DNA of 43,861 nt from Mesostigma viride. Lineage: Eukaryota; Streptophyta; Mesostigmatophyceae; Mesostigmatales; Mesostigmataceae. Position numbers and translations under genes: made by a program. The notes under the pieces are model-generated. The model saw nothing but the letters and a program-made list of their open reading frames with translations, was not told the DNA's origin and made no database searches. Numbering within the stretch: position 1 is the stretch's first letter; each line of letters begins with the position of its first letter. Below, piece by piece: positions 21,241-31,089 of the stretch. The DNA lies in the NCBI GenBank assembly GCA_009746045.1, contig RPFO01000039.1, forward strand, positions 1 through 43,861. Reading direction: 5' to 3'.

Positions 21241-21445
21241 ACCATGTTACCATGGTGCCGACTCCCAAAAAATTTTTTGACCACATGGCATCATAAGATA
21301 TCTGATTAGGTACCTTGGTGCCAAATTTGAGGCCAAACTGACTATTAGCCTATCTTGAAATAATTACCAGGGAACAAAAACGCGTTTTTGGATTGATGTG
21401 ACAGAGGGTAACAAGAAAGGTTGATAGGGAAAACACACATACACG

Positions 21446-21520
21446 TGTACACACACACACACACCACCACCACCACCACCACGACCAACACAAACAACAA
21501 AAACTGAGAAGGAAAAGAGG
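21446..21520. repeat. CA / ACC microsatellite
   Basis: CACACA units merge into six ACC triplets and A/C-rich sequence. It is flanked by sequence without coding signal (21241-21640). Confidence 0.85.
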
Positions 21521-21644
21521 GAACGCATACACACAGTTATGTGCACTTGTTTTCCCAGGCAAAGGGGCATGCCATGGAGTGCTTCTTCCGAAAACGACGA
21601 TATTATGCAACCAGCATTTTCCCTGAAAAAAATGAAAAAAATAT

Positions 21645-22337
21645 ATAACAATTGTTCACGCTGGTTCCGGCCCTTTACGCCATCGCTCTCCGCCACCAGC
21701 TCTTTGCCCCGCAACCTCTCATCACGGCGGGTGCGTCCTGCGGCAGCTGCGGGCTTGCTCTGGATACTACTGGGACGCACTACATCGCGTGCATGGGTGG
21801 CCAGCAGAACCAGAACTGGTTCCTCTGTCTCCATGCCGCTCTCCTCCGGGTGGTGTGTGCCATTGTTTGGTCGGTCTTTCCCCACCCCACCATCAAGTGC
21901 GAGGACGCGGATGGGGCCGCCCTCTACTCATGCACCCAACCACCGCCCCGACATTACCGTGCTTGACTACGACGGGCAGGGTTGCCACCTGCTCATCGAT
22001 GTCTCCGTGGCTCGGCCGCTCTCCGGTCGCCACATCCTCCGGGCGGCTGTGGATGCTGGCGCTGCTGCCGCTGTGGCTGAGCGCGACATGCAAGTTTGCC
22101 TCCTACCGCAATGTGGGGCCCCACCGGGTCATCCCCTTTGTCCTTGAGGAGTTCGGGGCCATGGGCCCCAAGACAGCGGAGTTTTTCAACGAGTGCTGCC
22201 AGCGCCGTGAAGACCGCCTCGACCTCGAGGGTCAGACCGCCCCGTGCATGGTCTGCCCGCACGTGGTCCTCGTATTGGCCGGCGGCAGCGCCTGTGCCTC
22301 GCCCTCACTCGCACCGTGGCTGATGTGTTATTAATTC
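21645..22337 (+). mobile_element. LINE 3' ORF fragment with RLE-type endonuclease, frameshifted
   Basis: Three overlapping frames together read as the C-terminal part of a non-LTR retrotransposon with a restriction-like endonuclease. They contain a CCHC-type zinc motif (CGSCGLALDTTGTHYIAC), then SPNHRPDI-like APNHRPDITVLDYDGQG, then HLLIDVSVARPL (PD...D core), then HRVIPFVLEEFGAMGPK and REDRLDLEG. A related intact stretch at 25785-26246 confirms the reading. At least two frameshifts make this copy non-coding. The 5' part, including the reverse transcriptase, is missing. Confidence 0.75.
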
Positions 22338-23122
22338 CGCCGCACCCAGGCCGACTTTGTCGCGACCCATGCAGTCTAGATCCCTTCCAGGCATGCATGG
22401 TGGGCCAGCAGCGCTGTTGCTGCGTGTAGTTTTGTGATGTATAGCTAGCTGTACATACCTTGTGCAGCTGGCGTGATCCTTGGATGTCCGTGTCAGATTA
22501 CTATTAATTTCTTAAGAGTTATTCTCCCAGCCAGTTATCGGGGTTTTCCTTATGTTGCATGCCTATCTCACCTCCGTAATCTATCATTCTCAATGAATAT
22601 ATATTCATTGAGAATGATAGATTACGGAGGTGAGATAGGCATGCAGCATAAGGAAAAACCCGAGAACTGGGAGAATAACCCTGAAGAAATTAATAGTAAT
22701 CTGACACAGACATCCAAGGATCACGCCAGCGGCACAAGGTACAACTAACTATACATCACAAAACTACACGCAGCAACAGCGCTGCCGGCCCACCATGCAG
22801 GCCTGGAAGGAATCTAGACCGCATGGGTCGCGACAAAGTCGGCCCGGGTGCGGCGGAATAACACATCAGCCACGGTGCGAGTGAGGGCGAGTGACAGACG
22901 CTGCCGCCAATACGAGGACCACGTGCGGGCCGACCACGGGGCGGTCTGACCCTCGAGGTCGAGGCGGTCTTCACGGCGCTGGCAGCACTCGTGGAAAAAC
23001 TCCGCTGTCTTGGGGCCCATGGCCCCGAACTCCTCAAGGACAAAGGGGATGACCCGGTGGGGCCCCACATTGCCGTAGGAGGCAAACTTGTCGCGCTCAG
23101 CCACAGCGGCAGCAGCGCCGGC
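22062..23122. repeat. 1.06-kb palindrome with almost no spacer
   Basis: Sequence from 22062 to ~22598 is repeated in inverse orientation from ~22599 to 23122. The central 110 bp (for example CAATGAATAT|ATATTCATTG) are perfect or nearly so, and the outer arms carry scattered substitutions and small indels. The arms contain the same LINE 3' segment, so the right half encodes the fragment on the minus strand. Confidence 0.93.
22760..23122 (-). mobile_element. Inverted second copy of the RLE-LINE fragment
   Basis: The minus strand repeats the endonuclease-domain tail (KFASYGNVGPHRVIPFVLEE, FGAMGPKTAEFFHECCQRRE). It has one 9-bp-scale loss relative to the left arm and the frame is broken beyond the conserved part. 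It forms the right arm of the palindrome. Confidence 0.8.
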
Positions 23123-23135
23123 AATGAATATATAT

Positions 23136-23217
23136 TATTATTGGTCTTATCGTAGTATAGAGATTTGACATGGCTCTGTATAGAGAGGTTTATAGCTGGG
23201 CGTTTGCTTTGGTTTGA
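23136..23217. repeat. LINE 3'-UTR-like segment shared with 26276-26351
   Basis: TTGGTCTTATCGTAGTATAG through GGGCGTTTGCTTTGGTTTGA is present here and after the second LINE fragment, differing by a few bases. It is best read as the common 3' untranslated end of the element family. Confidence 0.8.
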
Positions 23218-25020
23218 TGTTAATCATCCCACGGTCCTAAATTTAGGACTTTGTCCTAAATCGTCCTAGTGGTCACTATAACCGAGGTACCGGGGGGGGG
23301 GGTTACTATATGGACCGTACCCCATGTGGACCGTACCCGGCATGATGTACCCGACCCGTGGTACCGGCACATGGTACCCGGATTCCGTACCCGGGTACCG
23401 GGTATAATGGCGGGAAAGTAGGTACCTCGACCAAAAATATAACCGATTTTGGAGCGAAAAAGTGGGTGCGGGAATGAAGTGAGGTGGATATGGCGACCTG
23501 ACAATCGTGGCCGGCGTTTTCACGTGCGTTTATCATTTCGGGCGCCCAGTAGCAAAAACGAAAGGTTGTTAGTTATGCTTAAAGGCTGTGAATATTTTCT
23601 GCGCAAGTTTTTATGTGTAGCGCTGTATCACAGCGGCACAACACAAATGGGTCGCAGATCGCCTGCTCGCGGAGGGTCGATTTTGGCACAAACATGTTAG
23701 TGTATTAGCAATGGTGGTGCGAATCAAGCCAGGAAATTTTTGTGGACGATTTTTATTATAGTCTGGAGTTTAGAAACGGAGTATTTGACATGGGAGCGCC
23801 TGGGCCGTGATATTCTTGCCCGATTTCCATTGTCGACCATGTTTTAGGGACGTTCAGGCTGGGCAGCGAGCGCACCTTATAGGTCTTCACTTTCGGTATT
23901 TCTTGGACCTAAAACGCAGCACAAGCGTGGTTTATATCATTGTCGAACTGGTTGGCCAGCTTTGGTGCGCTCAGCTCTCGGAAAGCTGACCTCGCTGCGG
24001 ATTTCAGCGACTTTTTTGCAACCATTTGGAATGAGGCGACGTAAGTAGCAGGTAAGTGCCGGGTTGTCCTAGATCATGAGTGTAACTGGCAACGCTGTCG
24101 TGGTGTTTTGAGTCAGCCAGCTATGCCTAAAAAGAGGGGACGCTCTCTGTGCACATAACTGTCACACATAGTTGGTTTACGTCATACAATTTTTTACGTC
24201 TCTATCTTCGTCGTCCGCTGCAGCTAAAACACACATGCGTAAGAGCAGTTTTACTCATGTGTTAGTTATAAACCATGTGGTCCTATGGCCTGCAGTCGTT
24301 CAGGGTGTTCTCAGACACTATATACAGTATGGTTTACGTGTTACATGCACCCTGAATTCGCTCACAAAGCGTTGCATGTTAGCACAACGTTGTTTTGTAA
24401 CTTGATTTGGCTGCATTCATGTGTTAGTTGCAATGCAAATGCAATGTTTTTTCATCGCTGGGTGGTGGCCAGCATGTCCGTGATGTCAAAGAAGGTTTGG
24501 CATATGCTTAGAGAAAGTTTACCGCAAGGGGTGGGCCATGTTCAAGTCGGGCAACCTCAGCAACCATGCAACCCTATATTGCATTACCTGCACCATCTGT
24601 GACACCGTTAATCACGCGTATATATAGAGGCAGCCACAGCAGGGTATGGCCTTGTTATACGCTGCCCCGCCATCCCAAGGCCTCGTAGGGTCCTCTAGCG
24701 CTTGTAAGATGCTCAAGGGACCGTGTGGATAGCATGGTCATGCGTTGACAATAATTGGTCCTAATGGTCCTAAAACCCACATTTTGGCCAAATTCGCGCT
24801 TTGAGGTCTGGCAGGTGGCAGGGCCCATTCATGCACTAAATGTAATTATTTGACCCCAGGTTTTTGATAGAAACTAAAAAAGTGTGTTATCTGTCATGGG
24901 CACGAATGCCAGGGTCAAATTTTAATGTTTGCATATATATTTTTTAATTCCACTTGGTCCTAAATTTAGGACTTTTACTGGGAAGATGGACATTGAGTGA
25001 TTTCACTCTGCTGTAAGTAA
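23218..25020. other. Non-coding stretch with palindromic motifs
   Basis: No gene is recognised. The exact 16-bp palindrome GTCCTAAATTTAGGAC occurs at 23234-23249 and 24957-24972. A cluster of GGTACC-type motifs lies at 23286-23430. At 24995-25027 a 33-bp string beginning with the hairpin GAGTGATTTCACTC recurs identically at 26352-26384, marking another element end. Confidence 0.6.
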
Positions 25021-25062
25021 TTATATTATTAAATATATATTATTATATATGTTGTCTCTTTG

Positions 25063-25355
25063 ATATTCTGATCAGACACTCCGCAAAGGTGAAAACCTTT
25101 GCGTTCAGTGCCGGGCCGCGGAAAACGCGGAAAACGCGATCTACAAATGAATCCGACCTGAATCGAACTGGGGACCTCTCGCACCAAATTTTGCTGACAA
25201 TAGGACGGACGTCTCCGGTTACCATGGCATCGCCAACTTACACCTACAGTCATCCGCAAAATTTCTCCTGTCCGGGGAGTGATGCAAGCCTTTCGGATTT
25301 GGTACTAGATAAATCACTCGAGATCTGTGTGTAGGAGTACTACACACGTGTCTGC
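25063..25355 (-). mobile_element. tRNA-derived SINE-like unit, copy 1
   Basis: On the minus strand GTGCGAGAGGTCCCCAGTTC followed by GATTC matches the variable loop and T-arm (B box AGTTCGATTC, plus coordinates 25160-25169) of a tRNA-Ala-like gene. The acceptor and anticodon arms are not conserved, so this is not a functional tRNA. The 293-bp unit ends in AT-rich sequence at 25020-25062. Spurious ORFs across it have no meaning. Confidence 0.6.
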
Positions 25356-25456
25356 ACGCGAGACTTGTTCAGTCTCGCACCGTGAGACGGGCTGAACACG
25401 GCTGAAACCTTCTCTAGAAGGGGGCGTAGCCGGTACTATCGAAATCAGCCAAGCGT

Positions 25457-25749
25457 ATATTCTGATCAGACACTCCGCAAAGGTGAAAACCTTTGCGTTC
25501 AGTGCCGGGCCGCGGAAAACGCGGAAAACGCGATCTACAAATGAATCCGACCTGAATCGAACTGGGGACCTCTCGCACCAAATTTTGCTGACAATAGGAC
25601 GGACGTCTCCGGTTACCATGGCATCGCCAACTTACACCTACAGTCATCCGCAAAATTTCTCCTGTCCGGGGAGTGATGCAAGCCTTTCGGATTTGGTACT
25701 AGATAAATCACTCGAGATCTGTGTGTAGGAGTACTACACACGTGTCTGC
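25457..25749 (-). mobile_element. tRNA-derived SINE-like unit, copy 2
   Basis: This is a direct repeat of 25063-25355 at a 394-bp offset. I see no difference over the 293 bp. The 101 bp between copies (25356-25456) are unrelated. Identity implies recent duplication or gene conversion. LTR-like origin is an alternative, but the B-box-like element and short spacing argue for a SINE dimer. Confidence 0.6.
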
Positions 25750-25784
25750 TTACTTTGATATATATATATATATATATTTAACTC

Positions 25785-26246
25785 CGAGGATGCGGATGGC
25801 GCTGCCTTCTATTCCCCCAACCACCGGCCTGACATCGTGGTGCTGGACTTTGAGGGGGGTGGCCGGCATCTGCTTATTGACGTTTCGGTGGCGCGGCCCT
25901 TGGCTCTTAGCCACGTGGCTGGGGCCTCCCTCACGGCAGGTTACACGTCGGACCGGGCGGAGCGGGCCAAGCTCCTAGCCTACGGCGACGTCGGGCACCA
26001 TCGTGTGGTGCCCTTTGTCCTGGAGGAGTTTGGGGCCATGGGGCCCCTGACCTCCGCCTTCTTCAAGGAGTGTTGCCGGCTCCGGGAGGACCGGCTGGAC
26101 CTGGAGGGACCTGGAGGGCCAGCGGGCCCCATGGTCGGCGCGGACCTGGACGTCATATTGGCGTCAGCGCTTGTCGGTGGCGCTGACTCGGGCCATGGCT
26201 GACATCATGCTCCGCCGTACGCGGGCTGATTTTGCGGTGCAGCAGG
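25785..26246 (+). mobile_element. RLE-LINE 3' ORF fragment, better preserved copy
   Basis: An open frame reads EDADGAAFYSPNHRPDIVVL, DFEGGGRHLLIDVSVARP, then KLLAYGDVGHHRVVPFVLEE and FGAMGPLTSAFFKECCRLRE. It fits a PD-(D/E)xK restriction-like endonuclease: RPD, then LIDVSV, then a downstream Lys. Near 26110 a frameshift moves to RQRLSVALTRAMADIMLRR..., ending at TAG 26252. The element begins abruptly after an AT dinucleotide tract at 25757-25779, so it is 5'-truncated as LINE insertions usually are. Confidence 0.8.
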
Positions 26247-26275
26247 GCTATTAGGTTCCTCCCGTTAGGCGTTTC

Positions 26276-26400
26276 CATTGGTCTTATCGTAGTATAGAGC
26301 TTTGACATGGCTCTGTCTATAGGTTTATAGCTGGGCGTTTGCTTTGGTTTGAGTGATTTCACTCTGCTGTAAGTAATTATATTTTTAATATATATTTAAC
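26276..26400 (+). mobile_element. 3' end of RLE-LINE copy
   Basis: This 3' UTR shared with 23136-23217 is followed by the hairpin GAGTGATTTCACTC and an AT-rich tail ending TATATTTAACTCTG. The tetranucleotide array starts immediately after. Confidence 0.7.
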
Positions 26401-26404
26401 TCTG

Positions 26405-28160
26405 CTTCGTTCATTCGTTCGTTCGTTCGTTCGTTCGTTCGTTCGTTCGTTCGTTCGTTCGTTCGTTCGTTCGTTCGTTCGTTCGTTCGTTCGTTCGTTC
26501 GTTCGTTCGTTCGTTCGTTCGTTCGTTCGTTCGTTCGTTCGTTCGTTCGTTCGTTCGTTCGTTCGTTCGTTCGTTCGTTCGTTCGTTCGTTCGTTCGTTC
26601 GTTCGTTCGTTCGTTCGTTCGTTCGTTCGTTCGTTCGTTCGTTCGTTCGTTCGTTCGTTCGTTCGTTCGTTCGTTCGTTCGTTCGTTCGTTCGTTCGTTC
26701 GTTCGTTCGTTCGTTCGTTCGTTCGTTCGTTCGTTCGTTCGTTCGTTCGTTCGTTCGTTCGTTCGTTCGTTCGTTCGTTCGTTCGTTCGTTCGTTCGTTC
26801 GTTCGTTCGTTCGTTCGTTCGTTCGTTCGTTCGTTCGTTCGTTCGTTCGTTCGTTCGTTCGTTCGTTCGTTCGTTCGTTCGTTCGTTCGTTCGTTCGTTC
26901 GTTCGTTCGTTCGTTCGTTCGTTCGTTCGTTCGTTCGTTCGTTCGTTCGTTCGTTCGTTCGTTCGTTCGTTCGTTCGTTCGTTCGTTCGTTCGTTCGTTC
27001 GTTCGTTCGTTCGTTCGTTCGTTCGTTCGTTCGTTCGTTCGTTCGTTCGTTCGTTCGTTCGTTCGTTCGTTCGTTCGTTCGTTCGTTCGTTCGTTCGTTC
27101 GTTCGTTCGTTCGTTCGTTCGTTCGTTCGTTCGTTCGTTCGTTCGTTCGTTCGTTCGTTCGTTCGTTCGTTCGTTCGTTCGTTCGTTCGTTCGTTCGTTC
27201 GTTCGTTCGTTCGTTCGTTCGTTCGTTCGTTCGTTCGTTCGTTCGTTCGTTCGTTCGTTCGTTCGTTCGTTCGTTCGTTCGTTCGTTCGTTCGTTCGTTC
27301 GTTCGTTCGTTCGTTCGTTCGTTCGTTCGTTCGTTCGTTGAATCGTTCGTTCGTTCGTTCGTTCGTTCGTTCGTTCGTTCGTTCGTTCGTTCGTTCGTTC
27401 GTTCGTTCGTTCGTTCGTTCGTTCGTTCGTTCGTTCGTTCGTTCGTTCGTTCGTTCGTTCGTTCGTTCGTTCGTTCGTTCGTTCGTTCGTTCGTTCGTTC
27501 GTTCGTTCGTTCGTTCGTTCGTTCGTTCGTTCGTTCGTTCGTTCGTTCGTTCGTTCGTTCGTTCGTTCGTTCGTTCGTTCGTTCGTTCGTTCGTTCGTTC
27601 GTTCGTTCGTTCGTTCGTTCGTTCGTTCGTTCGTTCGTTCGTTCGTTCGTTCGTTCGTTCGTTCGTTCGTTCGTTCGTTCGTTCGTTCGTTCGTTCGTTC
27701 GTTCGTTCGTTCGTTCGTTCGTTCGTTCGTTCGTTCGTTCGTTCGTTCGTTCGTTCGTTCGTTCGTTCGTTCGTCCGTCCGTCCGTCCGTCCGTCCGTCC
27801 GTCCGTCCGTCCGTCCGTCCGTCCGTCCGTCCGTCCGTCCGTCCGTCCGTCCGTCCGTCCGTCCGTCCGTCCGTCCGTCCGTCCGTCCGTCCGTCCGTCC
27901 GTTCGTTCGTGCGTCCGTCCGTCCGTCCCCCCGCCCGTCCGTCCGTCCGTCCGTCCGTCCGTCCGTCCGTCCGTCCGTCCGTCCGTCCGTCCGTCCGTCC
28001 GTCCGTCCGTCCGTCCGTCCGTCCGTCCGTCCGTCCGTCCGTCCGTCCGTCCGTCCGTCCGTCCGTCCGTCCGTCCGTCCGTCCGTTCCGTCCGTCCGTC
28101 CGTCCGTCCGTCCGTCCGTCCGCCCGTCCGTCCGTCCGTCCGTCCATCCACCCGTCCATC
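26405..28160. repeat. 1.75-kb TTCG array passing into TCCG
   Basis: About 1.37 kb of pure TTCG (26405-27773) with a single interruption (TTGAATCG at 27338) changes without a gap to TCCG units with a few interruptions (27900, 27928, 28085, 28122). Units lack stops, so all minus frames stay open (TNER, TDGR). No gene is present. Confidence 0.97.
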
Positions 28161-28840
28161 CATCCATTGGGGTTAATACTCCGTGACTCCCCAACGGGAG
28201 CACGAGTTTAATTCATTAAAATTGATTAATTAGAAATAATTAATTAATTAATTATAGGACCCCGCAATTAATTATAATCCGGCTTGATAGGACCCCGTGC
28301 GCCGGCCTACAGTTGACAGCTATATGGGTGGCCCGCACGCCGGCATTACAATGCACTTCTGAATAGCTACTAAGTTTTAGTCATTACGTCGGTCCCTGAA
28401 GCAAGCTTAAAGTGCACGTTCCATTAAATGATATTATAACATGACTCCGTTGGGAGATCATGTAGCACGTACCCCTTGCTTGATGGATGGAGGTGAGCAA
28501 AGCCGCGAAACCTAACTAAGCTTACTCTGGGCTAATCTAGAAAATTCTCACTACTCTAGAAAATCCTGAAACTCAGCAAAGCGACTCTTCCCCCTGGGGG
28601 GGGTGGCTTGCCCTTAGGGGCAGGCGTGTGGGCCTGGACAATGGTCTTCCACCTCTGCTTGTTCTGCATAGCAGTCCAAGCAAGAGGGAGGGAGGAATTA
28701 AATGCGGTGTTCAAACTTAGCTGGGACAACTAGGTCGGCCAGCAGCAACTGCTGTGTATTAATTAATTAATTAATTAATTAGACTCGTGCTCCCGTTGGG
28801 GAGTCACGGAGCATTAACCCCGATGGATGGATGGATGGAT
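28153..28840. mobile_element. ~0.65-kb element with terminal inverted repeats
   Basis: The 39-bp sequence at 28169-28207 (GGGGTTAATACTCCGTGACT...) recurs inverted at 28783-28821 with about two mismatches. Both ends extend outward into CCAT repeats and inward into TTAATTAA-rich sequence. There is no coding capacity, so it is MITE-like or a foldback. The CCAT/GATG run on the right could instead be the 3' tail of the LINE that follows. Confidence 0.65.
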
Positions 28841-28960
28841 GGGTGCAAACATTCCCGGCCTACCGGTCTAATCTATCTACATTGGCTACATACTACATCT
28901 ACCTAACAGCATTCTAACTACAACATCTATCCAGGCAGCCGCACGCTGCCCGAGGGGGAG

Positions 28961-30360
28961 CTATCTGGCGTGCCGCCCGCGGGACTGCACACGCGGGCGC
29001 TTCCCCACTGGGGGGGGCTCATTGTCCTCTATGACCTGGGCCCACTTGGCCTTGTCCATCATCTTCTTCCAAATCACGGAGAGGCCGAGGCCCCCCATGT
29101 CCTCTACTAGCTGTTCCTTGAAGGTGCGGGCCTTGCGGCGTCTAACTATCACTAGGCCCAGCCCACGTCAGGAGGTGCCGGCCAGGCTGGGCTGGTCGCA
29201 GTCCTGCGGGGGGGCCACGTGAGGTGTCTACCTGGTTGGTGCGAGCTAGGTGCCCTACAAGCTGCAGGCGGCGTTGCTTAATGGTGCTGGTGATATAGGG
29301 CATGCCCTGGTACAGGTCCGGCTCATTGCGGACATGAGCAGCATATCCTACTCTGAAAATGGAACGCAGCATGCTGGTGACCGCGCCGTCCAGCTTGCGG
29401 GCCAGGTCGGCGGTGAGGGTCCACGTCTCGGCGCCATACGTGAGAACAGGAAGGACGAGGACCTTGAACAGGTCCTGTTTCTCGATCTTGCCCGGGGCTT
29501 GCGCCACAGGGCCCGGTACTGACGTAAAGCGTGCCAGGCGAGGGCCGGAGATGCGATGGTCCACATCAACCTCGCAGCTGGGGAGCAGGCTGCCCAGCAG
29601 CTTAACGCGGTCCCGATACAGGACTCGAGAGCCGTCTAGGAGATAGAGGGGCGGCGGTGAGTTGGTGAGCCCAACCGCCAGGGCCTCTGTCTTCTTGCTG
29701 ACCTCAAGCCCCACTGCACGGGCCTCGAGAGCCAGGCAGTCAAGCCATGTCTGCACGTGCTCAGTGTCCTCGAAGAGGGTGGTGTCGTCTGCATAAATGA
29801 TGTCTGCTAGCCGAATCTCCGTGTCCGCACCGCCATGCCAGAATTTGTTAGCAACCTGCACTCCTGGTTCCCTGCCCACGATGCGGGCAAATCGCTTGCG
29901 CGCCTGAATCATTACGTATTCGACAACAATAATGAACAGGTAGGGCGACAGCACGCAGCCCTGCCACACACCCTTCTGTAAAGGGCATGGGGGCGTGGTC
30001 CCGTAAGAAGTGCGCACCGAAGTGGTGGACCCTTCATACAGGTTGCGGATGACAGCAATCAGGGGGCGGGGGATCCGGAACAACTCGAGGATGTCCCAAA
30101 GCGCAGGCCAGAAAACCGAATCGAAGGCTTTGATGAAGTCCACCAGCACAAGGTGCAAAGGGGACTCACCAGGCTGAAGGCGTTGCAGTTCCTCCACCAG
30201 TCGGCGAGTAGCGAAGAGCGCCTGTACTGTGTTGCGACCTCAGTGAACGGAAGCCGTGCTGAGTCTCGCTGAGGTGACCGTCCAGGGCCGTGCGCAGGCG
30301 GTTCAGGATGAGCCGCATAAGAAGCTGCTGTGTATAGTTCATGGCAGGTTTACCAATCTT
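28961..30360 (-). mobile_element. LINE reverse transcriptase fragment (APE/RTE-like), frameshifted
   Basis: Minus-strand frames give a non-LTR reverse transcriptase: KIGKPAMNYTQQLLMRLILN, ETQHGFRSL, LVLVDFIKAFDSVFWPALWD, KGVWQGCVLSPYLFIIVVEY, and the catalytic YADDTTLFED. The post-RT segment follows with LTYGAETWTLTADLARKLDG and VGHLARTNQVDT. A frameshift falls between QHGFRSL and GRNTVQALFATRR (~30235). A second one near 29150 leads into the tail QLVEDMGGLGLSVIWKKMMD. No endonuclease is in the window. The copy is inactive. Confidence 0.85.
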
Positions 30361-30399
30361 TACAGGAATGTCCTTGCATGCATGGGCCGGGAGGCGCGG

Positions 30400-30600
30400 C
30401 CAGGTCAGGATATGCCGCCCCGGCTGGCCAAGCCGCTGGGGGCCGGCCAGACCGAGGTCGATCGGTGTCTACCTGACTGGTGCGAGCAAGATGTCCTGCA
30501 AATGCTATCCTACTCTGGGCACCTAATCTCGTCCGAAATGCGAGGCATACCCTTATATAAACATTCCATCTGTAGGCACAATCCTAGAGCAGCTAGCTAA
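30400..30600 (-). mobile_element. Displaced piece of the same LINE family
   Basis: The minus strand reads RIAFAGHLARTSQVDTDRP, homologous to RLQLVGHLARTNQVDTSRG at ~29240. It therefore belongs downstream of the RT domain but lies upstream of it here. It represents a rearranged or second insertion. Confidence 0.65.
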
Positions 30601-30879
30601 AGACATGCATAAGTATGTAAGTAAGTACTTGCGTGTAATGCGCATGGGCATGCCATGGAGTGCTATGCTAATCTCATTAGAAAGATAATTACACGAAAGA
30701 GTATCGTCTGCAGCATGCCCCAACCATATAGTGCACTAGAGGGGGATAGAATCCTCATCTGAGGTGTCCTCTACTGTAATTCACACAGTAGAGGATCAGG
30801 CAGATCGACGAGGCGGTAGTACGTGTAGCGGCTATCCTCATGGGCAATAACCTCCACCCGAGGACTTCTACCCTGCATT

Positions 30880-31086
30880 CTACCAATGGGCCGTGCGGCC
30901 CGTGGCTGGGGAGAAAACAGGAGCATGCCCCACAGGAAGGTGCTTATCGCAGAGGGCAGCCCATTTCTCCTTGTCTATCATGCGGGCGCGGAGTACAGAT
31001 AATCCCAGAAGCCCTGCATCCTCAATCAATTGTGCACAGTCCACACCGTCGCGTCGCTGCTGCAGCAACACGATGTTTTCTGGCAT
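30880..31086 (-). mobile_element. Second LINE C-terminal tail fragment
   Basis: QLIEDAGLLGLSVLRARMID-KEKWAAL is clearly related to the tail at 28961-29152 (QLVEDMGGLGLSVIWKKMMD-KAKWAQV). Nothing upstream of it looks like RT, so it is a fragment. Confidence 0.65.
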
Positions 31087-31089
31087 ACG

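Noticed and set aside
25089-25334. tRNA gene or protein-coding frame at the repeated unit
   Set aside because: Only the T-arm and variable region resemble tRNA. The acceptor and anticodon stems do not form. The ORF exists identically in both repeat copies and on both strands, without family features.
26377-28203. ~600-residue open frames of TNER/TDGR repeats and FVRS/PSVR repeats
   Set aside because: They are translations of the TTCG/TCCG array in every frame.
28153-28840. rRNA or structural RNA origin for the inverted-repeat element
   Set aside because: No conserved rRNA or snRNA motifs are visible. The TIRs explain the symmetry.
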